In this document: piece after piece, positions 1-10,800 of the stretch | Numbering within the stretch: the first letter of the stretch is position 1 | Layout: each line of letters starts with the position of its first letter | Origin: Spisula solida | Taxonomy: Eukaryota > Mollusca > Bivalvia > Venerida > Mactridae | DNA length: 64,000 bases | NCBI GenBank assembly: GCA_947247005.1 | Contig: OX365950.1 | Span: 49,514,761 to 49,578,760 of the forward strand | Direction: 5' to 3' | Translations under genes and position numbers: made by a program | The notes under the pieces: model-generated | Seen by the model: the letters and a program-made list of their open reading frames with translations, nothing else | Told to the model about the DNA's origin: nothing | Databases searched by the model: none

Positions 1-496
1 CTTATATAGACCTGAACCCGTCATCTTATCTCGACCTGAACCCGTCATCTTATCTATATCTGAACCCGCCATCTTATCTATATCTGAACCCGCCATCTTA
101 TCTAGACCTGAACCCGTTATCTTATCTAGACCTGAACCCATCATCTTATCTAGACCTGAACCCGTCATCTTATCTAGACCTGAACCCGTCATCTTATCTA
201 GACCTGAACCCGTCATCCTATCTAGACCTGAACCCGTCATCTTATCTAGACAAGAACCCGTCATCTTATCTAGACCTGAACCCGTCATCTTATCTAGACC
301 AGAACCCGTCATCTTATCTAGACCTGAACCCGTCATCTTATTTAGACCTGAACCCGTCATCTTATCTAGACCTGAACCCGTCATCTTATCTAGACCTGAA
401 CCCATCATCTTATCTAGACCTGAACCCATCATCTTATCTAGAATATAGCCCGTCATCTTATCTAGACCTGAACCAGTCATTTTATCTAGACATGAA
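1..496. repeat. 24-bp minisatellite, first block
   Basis: About 20 head-to-tail 24-bp units, consensus CCTGAACCCGTCATCTTAT followed by CTAGA, with point variants (CTATAT, GCCAT, CAAGAA). The block starts at the window edge, so its left end is not seen. Its first 145 bases nearly repeat those from 1021, and 226-490 nearly repeats 2827-3045, so it is a diverged copy of parts of the larger array. Three or more frames stay open because 24 is a multiple of three and the unit lacks stops; I do not call a gene here. Confidence 0.95.
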
Positions 497-707
497 AGTA
501 AATTTGTGTACAGTATGCCACGAATATAATATTTGTTTTTGTCAGTACGTAATTCAGTAAATCATTTTCGAAGATAGTTAATGTTTGTTGGATCGAACCT
601 GGTCGCTAACCGACTATACAGCCATGTATACCTGGGTAATACTAATAATTGTGTGAGATATGACGAATCAAAGATATACGACAAATATAAAATATATTTA
701 CAGACAT
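497..707. other. Non-repetitive spacer inside the 24-bp array
   Basis: About 210 bases of AT-rich sequence break the array. The left junction is inside a unit (after CTAGACATGAA) and the array resumes at about 708. I recognise no gene, inverted termini or clear target duplication in it. Confidence 0.6.
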
Positions 708-3110
708 ATCTTATCTAGACATGAACCCGTCATCCTATCTAGACCTGAACCCGTCATTTTATCTAATCCTGAACCCGTCATCTTATCTAGACCTGAACCC
801 GTCATCTTATCTAGACCTGAACCCGTCATCTTATCTATATCTGAACCCGTCATCTTATCTAGACCTGAACCCGCCATCTTATCTAGACCTGAACCCGTCA
901 TCTTATCTATATCTGAACCCGCCATCTTATCTATATCTGAACCCGTCATCTTATATAGACCTGAACCCGTCATCTTATCTAGACCTGAACCCGTCATCTT
1001 ATCTAGACCTAAACCGTCATCTTATATAGACCTGAACCCGTCATCTTATCTCGACCTGAACCCGTCATCTTATCTATATCTGAACCCGCCATCTTATCTA
1101 GACCTGAACCCGTTATCTTATCTAGACCTGAACCCATCATCTTATCTAGACCTGAACCCGTCATCTTATCTAGACCTGAACCCGTCATCTTATCTAGACC
1201 TAAACCGTCATCTTATATAGACCTGAACCCGTCATCTTATCTAGACCTGAACCCGTCATCTTATCTATATCTGAACCCGTCATCTTATCTAGACCTGAAC
1301 CCGTCATCTTATCTAGACCTAAACCGTCATCTTATCTAGACCTGATCCCGTCATCTTATCTATATCTGAACCCGTCATCTTATCTAGACCTGAACCCGTC
1401 ATCTTATCTAGACCTGATCCCGTCATCTTATCTATATCTGAACCCGCCATCGTATCTAGACCTGAACCCGTCATCTTATAAAGACCTGAACCCGTCATCT
1501 TATATAGACCTGAACCCGTCATCTTATCTAGACTAGAACCCGTCATCTTATCTATATCTGAACCCGCCATCGTATCTAGACCTGAACCCGTCATCTTATA
1601 AAGACCTGAACCCGCCATCTTATATAGACCTGAACCCGTCATCTTATCTCGACCTGAACCCGTCATCTTATCTATATCTAAACGCGCCATCTTATATAGA
1701 CCTGAACCCATCATCTTATCTAGACCTGAACCCGTCATCTTATCTAGACCTGAACCCGTCATCTTATCTAGACATGAACCCGTCATCCTATCTAGACCTG
1801 AACCCGTCATTTTATCTAATCCTGAACCCGTCATCTTATCTAGACCTGAACCCGTCATCTTATCTAGACCTGAACCCGTCATCTTATCTATATCTGAACC
1901 CGTCATCTTATCTAGACCTGAACCCGCCATCTTATCTAGACCTGAACCCGTCATCTTATCTATATCTGAACCCGCCATCTTATCTATATCTGAACCCGTC
2001 ATCTTATATAGACCTGAACCCGTCATCTTATCTAGACCTGAACCCGTCATCTTATCTAGACCTAAACCGTCATCTTATATAGACCTGAACCCGTCATCTT
2101 ATCTCGACCTGAACCCGTCATCTTATCTATATCTGAACCCGCCATCTTATCTAGACCTGAACCCGTTATCTTATCTAGACCTGAACCCATCATCTTATCT
2201 AGACCTGAACCCGTCATCTTATCTAGACCTGAACCCGTCATCTTATCTAGACCTAAACCGTCATCTTATATAGACCTGAACCCGTCATCTTATCTAGACC
2301 TGAACCCGTCATCTTATCTATATCTGAACCCGTCATCTTATCTAGACCTGAACCCGTCATCTTATCTAGACCTAAACCGTCATCTTATCTAGACCTGATC
2401 CCGTCATCTTATCTATATCTGAACCCGTCATCTTATCTAGACCTGAACCCGTCATCTTATCTAGACCTGATCCCGTCATCTTATCTATATCTGAACCCGC
2501 CATCGTATCTAGACCTGAACCCGTCATCTTATAAAGACCTGAACCCGTCATCTTATATAGACCTGAACCCGTCATCTTATCTAGACTAGAACCCGTCATC
2601 TTATCTATATCTGAACCCGCCATCGTATCTAGACCTGAACCCGTCATCTTATAAAGACCTGAACCCGCCATCTTATATAGACCTGAACCCGTCATCTTAT
2701 CTCGACCTGAACCCGTCATCTTATCTATATCTAAACGCGCCATCTTATATAGACCTGAACCCATCATCTTATCTAGACCTGAACCCGTCATCTTATCTAG
2801 ACCTGAACCCGTCATCTTATCTAGACCTGAACCCGTCATCCTATCTAGACCTGAACCCGTCATCTTATCTAGACAAGAACCCGTCATCTTATCTAGACCT
2901 GAACCCGTCATCTTATCTAGACCTGAACCCGTCATCTTATCTAGACCTGAACCCATCATCTTATCTAGACCTGAACCCATCATCTTATCTAGAATATAGC
3001 CCGTCATCTTATCTAGACCTGAACCAGTCATTTTATCTAGACATGAACTCGTCTTGTTATCTAGACCTGAGCCCGTCATTTTATCTAGACCTGAACCTGT
3101 CATCATACTG
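708..3110. repeat. 24-bp minisatellite with 1053-bp higher-order repeat
   Basis: About 100 units of the same 24-bp repeat. Variant units occur in the same order at 721-1773 and 1774-2826, an offset of exactly 1053 bases; for example the rare CTAATCCTG variant and the AAACCGTCAT variant recur at that spacing. This shows a recent duplication of a block of about 44 units (one unit near each repeat is 3 bases short). The tail 2827-3045 matches 226-490. Confidence 0.93.
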
Positions 3111-3330
3111 TAATCTCACCTGAACCAGAACCGTCATCTCACCTGAACGAGAACCGTCAGCACACCTAAACGAGAACCTGTCATCTCACCAGAACCAGAA
3201 CCTGTCATCTTACCTGAATGAGAACCTGCCATCTTACCTGAGCCAGAACCGTCATCATACCTGAACCAGAACCCGTCATCTCATCCTGACCGAACCTATG
3301 ATCATACCTTAACCTGCCAGCATCCCTTAA
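3111..3330. repeat. Degenerate transition between two 24-bp repeats
   Basis: Units such as CCAGAACCTGTCATCTTACC are intermediate between the 24-bp unit on the left and the different 24-bp unit on the right. Spacing stays near 24 bases with small deletions. Confidence 0.7.
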
Positions 3331-4312
3331 CCAGAATATGCCCTCTTATCAGGACCTGCACCTATCATCTTGCCCCGACATGCGCCTATTTTCTTACCAG
3401 GATCTGTACCTGCCCTCTAACCACAACCCGCACCTGCCCTCTAACCACGACCCGCATCTGCCCTCTAACCACGACCCGCATCTGCCCTCTAACCACGACC
3501 CGCATCTGCCCTCTAACCACGACCCGCATCTGCCCTCTAACCACGACCCGCATCTGCCCTCTAACCACGACCCTCATCTGCCCTCTAACCACGATCCGCA
3601 CCTGCCCTCTAACCACGACCCGCATCTGCCCTCTAACCACGATCCGCACCTGCCCTCTAACCACGACCCGCATCTGCCCTCTAACCACGACCCGCATCTG
3701 CCCTCTAACTACGACACGCACCTGCCCTCTAACCACGACACGCACCTGCCCTCTAACCACGACACGCACCTGCCCTCTAACCACGTCACGCACATGCCCT
3801 CTAACCACGACCTGCACCTGCCCTCTAACCACGACCTGCACCTGCCCTCTAACAACGACCTGCACCTGCCCTCTAACCACGACCTGCACCTGCCCTCTAA
3901 CCAGGACCTGCCATCCTACTAGGACCTGCCCTCTACCCAGGACATGCACCTACCCTCTTACCAGGACCTGCACCTGCCCTCTTACCAGGACCTCCACCTG
4001 CCCTCTTACCAGGTACCGCATCTGCCCTCTTACCAGGACCCGCACCTGCCCTCTAACCAGGACCCGCACCTGCCCTCTTACCGGGACCCGCGCATTCCCT
4101 CTTACCGGGACCCGCATCTGCCCTGTTACCAGGACCTCCACCTGCCCTCTTACCAGGACCCGCACCTGCCCTCTTACCAGGACCCGCACCTGCCCTCTTA
4201 CCAGGACCCTCACCTGCCCTCTTACCAGGACCCTCACCTGCCCTCTTACCAGGACCCTCACCTGCCCTCTTACCGGGACCCGCGCATTCCCTGTTACCAC
4301 CTCGCCCTCATA
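3331..4312. repeat. 24-bp minisatellite, second unit type
   Basis: About 40 units. The left part (to about 3905) is CTGCCCTCTAACCACGACC plus CGCAT; the right part is CTGCCCTCTTACCAGGACC plus CGCAC. Aligned to the left array's unit the second form matches about 17 of 24 positions, so the two arrays share an origin. It is open on both strands (LPSNHDPH-type translation) but shows no gene structure. Confidence 0.92.
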
Positions 4313-4811
4313 CCAGACCATGCACGGTTGAATACATAACGATTTAATTTGCAATTCGTGGTGAAATAAATAGGATTGAATTGCTTTATATTATATAAAA
4401 AATCTTTGAGACAACCCCTCGGTTTTATATCGCTTATCCGCTCTCCATGTCCACATAGGTTGTCGTGTATACATCTCCAATTTTCCAATTACATGAGAAA
4501 ATATTGCGATGGTTTAAGTTTATCACAGTGTGATATGTAATCACAGTGTGATATGTACTATACATTTTATACTGTGGTTTAGGTTATTTACTAGGCCACC
4601 CGCTTTTTTGTTGTCGTTATTTTACCATATTATGGCGTACCATTTGGGTCAAACATGGTAAGCTATTTTATAAACGTTCACGTATACATCCAAGTTATAA
4701 AGTAGAACGAGCTAATAGGTGTAGAAAGTAGAACAGTGTCATTTAATACACCCGTAAACTTCGCGTCAGTCTCATGTTTTTGTTCAGCGTATAACGTTCA
4801 ACGTATAAGGC
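4313..4811 (+). promoter_or_regulatory. Upstream region of the P450 gene
   Basis: Non-coding AT-rich region between the minisatellite and the P450 start. It contains an exact tandem duplication of 18 bases, ATCACAGTGTGATATGTA, at 4522-4539 and 4540-4557. Each copy has a 6+1+6 inverted repeat (ATCACA G TGTGAT), the shape of a dimeric protein-binding site. No clear TATA box or transcription start was identified. Confidence 0.3.
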
Positions 4812-7800
4812 ATGGATTTAACAGTGGGTTTAGTGTTTGTATTGGCGTTTCTGTTGGCTGCATTCTTTTTACGAAAGAAGCAGAACTTGCCACCCGGATA
4901 CGCGGCTTTACCATTAGTTGGATCTATTCCGTTAATACGAAAACTGAGAGGTAAAAGACCGCATATCGTTTTAACAGAGGAATCTAAATCACTTGGAAGG
5001 ATATACCGGTTTTATTTTGGTCAGCAATTGGTCGTTGTTCTGACCGGTTATGATGTTATTCATCAAGCACTGGTTGAGCAGAAAGAGACGTTTAGTGGGC
5101 GATTGCGTTTTAAAAATCCTCTGTTCCGAAAAGTATTCACAGGCGATATTTTAAGTAAGTACAAGTATCCGTAACATTTAAGCCTAGGCCCCCACTGAGG
5201 AAGTCCGCATGTTCTCCCGATGTCATCCGATAACATCCAATTCATCAGTACCGGTATTCCTTCCGATATCACAAACTGTCTCATGACTTCCCCGAAGCTT
5301 CTCCTATACCATGCGGAACCGGTTCCCGATGTTCTGATAGTTCATTAATTTAAATCGGGAGTACATCGCCGAGGAAAAACATGCTCAGTGGGACCTAGGC
5401 TTTAGACTACAATAAACAATCAATAAATAATTATCTAGGTCCAGATTGCATCATTTCATAATAACAGAAGTAAATACTTCCTTCATTAATCGAACATAAT
5501 GTTTTATTTTGGAGTTGGAGAATAAACAAATCACACATTACACTTGTCAAAACAAAAAAAAACAAATCGGACAGGGAAAGTAATAATAATAATAATAAAG
5601 ACTTTGTTTTACGAGGAAACTCATTTGACAATTAAATTAAATGGCAATCTTCCATGAGATCCTCAACAATAAACAGTTGAACAAGAACACTAGTACATAA
5701 AATGAAAAAAGGATAAAGGCAATTTGGCCCATATGACGTCCACAATATCATAATTTTATATACAATTGGGGAATTTCATAAAAGAGTTTCAGTGAAAGGA
5801 TGTGCGAAACCGATATGTATGGAATCTACAAATAAAGGAGGGTATAAATCAAAATGCTAATCAATTAAATTTATAATTAATCACTATAAAGCTTTATTAG
5901 ATATAGGGACATCATAAGAGCCAGCATATCATATAACAACATGTAAATTAAAACAATGACATTTTTAAAAGCATGATACGGAATTGAAACATAAAACACA
6001 CTGCATGCCATTCTGCAGACATATATATATGGCTATAAATGTATATTGAAGTAATGATTATGACCAGCCAGTCATTAGATATTTAAGTAGCAGAAACATG
6101 GGGTATTTCAAAATAAGACGGCTTCACCCAGCGTAGATATAATGTTTTAAACTGTTGAATAGAAGAAGAATTTTTGATATTATGAGGAATAGAATTCCAT
6201 ATTGAGGTACCAGAGAAAGCGAAAGTGTGGCGAAATAACTCGGAATTGGGTTTAGGACTATATAATTGGTATGTAGAAGATGAGCGTAACAGTCGTGAAT
6301 GAATATCTGCAGTATATTTAAATGCAGATTTAAGATTGTCTGGTGCATCACCTCTGAGAGTTTTGTACATTTGAATAGCTTTCTGATAAATAACGCGTTC
6401 ATGAAATGTCATCCATTTGAGTTTTGTAAATAGAATACTTGAAGGAGTTGAATAATCACAATCAAGAATTACTCTAGCTGCTCTTTTCTGAATTTTTATA
6501 AGTTTATCTTCAAGACTGCTGGTACAATTTCCCCATACAACACAGCAAAAGTAAAAATGTGGAAGAATAATTATATGAGTTATAAAAGCGCTTCCGAGTT
6601 TCAATGGAAAGAAAATATTTAATTCTAGATAAGAGGTGCAAAAAGGAATTACATTTATTTATCACATTATTAATATGGTCTGCCCAAGATGGCTATCATT
6701 AATTTTGATACCTAATAACTTTGCTGTTGAAGTAACTTCAATAGAATTATCATGAAAAGGAATGTTGAGATTGGATCCAACAATATGATGTTTATTACGT
6801 TTACTTGTTATAAATAAAGACTTGGATTTTTCAGAATTAATGGCCATTTGATTTGGTTTACACCATTGATCAGCATGCAATAAATCTCTAGTAAGTGAAA
6901 AAACAACATCATCTAATGTCTTGCTGTGGGTTGATAATGTGGTATCGTCAGCAAATATGTCAGCAATGGAATGTGAAAGCGAAAGAGGCAAGTCATTAAT
7001 AAATATTAAAAATAATAATGGACCGAGAACTGAGCCCTGTGGAAAACCTGCTAAAACTTTGCCAGGACAAGAATATTTGCCAGATATAAATGTTTTTTGA
7101 GTACTTGAATTGAGATAGGACTTAATAACAATTTAGTGTTGTAAAATGCATAGTGCATAGTGATAGCTTTTGTAATAAACTATCATGGTTTACCAAGTCA
7201 AATGCTTTACTTAAATCAATGAACAATGTTCCAACTATTTCATTATTATCAACAGCTGATATCCAGTCATCAAGCATTTTAATTAAAGCTGTTTGACAAG
7301 AGTGATTTTTACGGTTCCTGATAGTCTGTCATACAGAAGTTTGTTGTCAGAAAGATAAGACTTTAAGCACTTGCTCACGTGTCTTTCAAGTATTAAGGAA
7401 ATAACTGGTAAAAAGGAAATAGGTCTATAATTATTTTTATCATGTCTATCACCCTTCTTGAAGGCTGGAATGATTTTTGCTGCTTTGAATGCGAATGGGA
7501 ATTTTAGATATTTGGCATTGATATTATCAGTACCTGTCGATTTAGTGGGATCGAGAGATTTTAATTGGGTTTCAACAAAGTCACTAGTCAATAGTGGAAT
7601 GGTAAATTTATCAGAATTAACTAACTTAGATTTGTTCAAGGTTTTTAATAAATCAGGAGGTTTGTATTTAACACTAGATTTATCAACAGGAACAGTTTTA
7701 TGAATGTTACAAAAATGGTCATTAAAAAGATGTGCAACTGAAGTTGGATCTGATATGAAATTTCCCTCAACATTATGAAGGCATTGAGTTTGATTTTTGA

Positions 7801-10800
7801 TACTTTCCAAACCAGACAACTCTCGGAGACCTTTCCATAACAGTTTTGGATTGTGTTTATTTGAGTTGATTTGGTCAAAGTAGAACTCAATAGAGCAGAG
7901 CACGAAACGCGCAAACAAGACCACACGAACAAGATACATCTCAGATCACAAGTCGGTCGGTCGGTCGGTCGGTCGGTCGGTCGGTCGGTCGGTCGGTCGG
8001 TCGGTCGGTCGGTCGGTCGGTCGGTCGGTCGGTCGGTCGGTCGGTCGGTCGGTCGGTCGGTCGGTCGGTCGGTCGGTCGGTCGGTCGGTCGGTCGGTCGG
8101 TCGGTCGGTCGGTCGGTCGGTCGGTCGGTCGGTCGGTCGGTCGGTCGGTCGGGTCGGGTCGGGTCGGGTCGGGTCGGGTCGGGTCGGGTCGGGTCGGGTC
8201 GGGTCGGGTCGGGTCGGGTCGGGTCGGGTCGGGTCAAGTCAAGTCAAGTCAAGTCAAAAGTCAAGTCAAGTCAAGTCAAGTCAAGTCAGACAAGACCGAC
8301 CGACCGACCGACCGACCGACCGACCGACCGACCGACCGACCGACCGACCGACCGACCGACCGACCGACCGACCGACCGACCGACCGACCGACCGACCGAC
8401 CGACCGACCGAGTCAGACAGACAGACAGACGGACGGACGGACGGACGGACGGACGGACGGACGGACGGACGGACGGACGGACGGACAGACAGACGGACGG
8501 ACAGACAGACAGACAGACAGTAAGACAGTCAGTAAGACAGTCAGTAAGACAGTCAGTCAGTAAGACAGTCAGTCAGTAAGACAGTCAGTCAGTAAGACAG
8601 TCAGTCAGTAAGACAGCAAGTCAGTAAGACAGCAAGTCAGTCAGTCAGTCAGTCAGTAAGACAGTCAGTCAGTAAGACAGCAAGTCAGTCAGTAAGACAG
8701 TCAGTAAGACAGTCAGTCAGTCAGTCAGTAAGACAGTCAGTCAGTAAGACAGCAAGTCAGTCAGTCAGTAAGACAGTCAGTCAGTTAGACAGCAAGTCAG
8801 TCAGTCAGTCAGTCAGTAAGACAGCAAGTCAGTCAGTCAGTCAGTTAAACACAAACCGTGCAAGAGCCAGTTGACAAGAACGAACCACAAACACAACCCA
8901 GTATTAAACTGTATTGAGTTTTACTCTGTCTGTATATGTTTTCTAGACGGTGGGATTATTATAAGACAATATGGAACAGAATGGAGAGAGTCCCGAAGAT
9001 TTACCCTGCAAGCTTTACGTGATTTCGGTGTTGGTAAATCATCTATTGAAGACAAGATTAATGAGGAATTAATTTCTGTCGCTAATTACTTTGATTCCAT
9101 GAAGGCCAAACCAACGTCTGTGAGAGACCTTATGCAAATGGTCGTAGCAAATGTGATGTTTAGCATCATCTTTGGTAAAAGGTATGTCCTGTGGTTCTTT
9201 ATTCTTGTACTACATTCATGGCATGTATATCGTTGATTTTAGTAAACATTGTAGTGGGACTGTAGATTAATTATATTTCGTATATCGATTATTCGTTGGA
9301 ATTAATCAAAGGCATCTACCTACGAAAAAAACTATTTCGTTTACAGTTTTTAGTTTACAGCAGGAATATACAGTGACACTTATTTGTTTGTGTATCTACT
9401 GTATGTCTAGCGAAGCTTTTGTACTTGAACTTTGATTAAAGAGTTCAAACGAATTATATGTCGGTATTTGGCTGGCTCATGTTAAGGCCAATTGTTCAAA
9501 TGATGAAAAACGTTGTTAACAGTTTCAGTAATAAATGGGAGTCATTGTTAAAGGTGCTGCCTCACAGATTGGGCTAACATTTTTGTATATCGTGATTTTC
9601 CAACCTAACCAAGTATTGATGTAATATAAAGCCACTGACAATTGCTTTATGAAAGATTTGGTGCAAATAAGCAATTTTAACCACTCTCGATATCGCCCAC
9701 TGAGTATTTTTTTCTTGAAAAAAAGCGCTAAGTTTCCTTCCAATATACCTTTCCCGAAACTAGGTAACCTCCCTTTGCAATTGTCTTCCCTTGACGCCTA
9801 TGCGCATGCGCCAGATTAATATCTCCACTTCCGAGGTGTCCGTATATCGATTCAATCGTTATTCAGCCATTACTCCTAGCATTAGCGATCCGTTATGCTT
9901 GAGATAAAAGTACTTTGTTGACGATGTTTTTGCTTTTCTTTTGTCGTCAGTTGAACGAACATGCAGGGAAGTGATTACATGGTCTAAAATTCTTATTTGG
10001 ATAATGAAATTTTATTGAGATTTAAATATATTTCTCAGTAAAATATCTTATTCACGAGCGCTTTCAATATTTATAAGTTGAGAAGACTATATTCAATAAT
10101 AATTATGATTATACAGCAATATTATTAAATATTGGTTCAAATATTATTTTCGGTAACCTAATAACATACGAATTAATCTACAATATTTTTATCAAGATAC
10201 TCACCAATTAAATTATTTTGACAATCATCCATAACACATGTAGACATAAACTTGCACTTATAAGTGCTAAATAAATCCACCACCTTCGTGAATTATGTAT
10301 TTCACATGAGATCGAACTGTAACATCAACAAACTACAGCGTAAACATCAGTGAGGTATTTGGTTCGTTTTTCGATTCGTTTTCATCAAATGCGAACAAAT
10401 TTCAGGCAATTTAAGTAATAGTTGTGTTAATTCTATAGGGTATTAATACCCTATAGAATTTTTGATGTAAAAATACTAAATAAATACAAAATGCCTATGT
10501 TTCTCAAGTTATTTTAAATGTCAGTACGGTTGTTTATGGGATATACAGGCAACTATGCCAAAATTACGCGAATATTTGACAATTTTGTTTTAATTTTGCA
10601 ATACACCAATATGTGAGGCAGTCCCTTTAATACGAGGGGTTGTTCGAAAAGAAATGCAACTTACTCTTTAACTTTTAACTGACAGAATCATTTACAATGA
10701 AACTCACAAAAAATATCCAATGAACTCTCATTTACACATTGCACACTAATGAAACTTTTAAATTCGATATAAAGTTATGTTTGTCGTCTGCAAAAGAAAT

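Noticed and set aside
660..3106. Open frames across the 24-bp arrays (up to about 240 codons, both strands)
   Set aside because: They arise from a stop-free unit whose length is a multiple of three. Several frames on both strands are open at once, and there is no leader, splice pattern or non-repeat domain.
3338..4354. Repeat proteins of LPSNHDPH or VRGQV type
   Set aside because: Same period effect in the second 24-bp array; open on both strands with no gene context.
7871..8563. Frames with RSVG or DRPT repeats
   Set aside because: Translations of tetranucleotide repeats, open on both strands; not genes.
10631..10670. Mariner-like terminus (TACGAGGGGTTGTTCGAAAA) after the TTAA element
   Set aside because: Only one end was found; no matching inverted end or transposase within reach.
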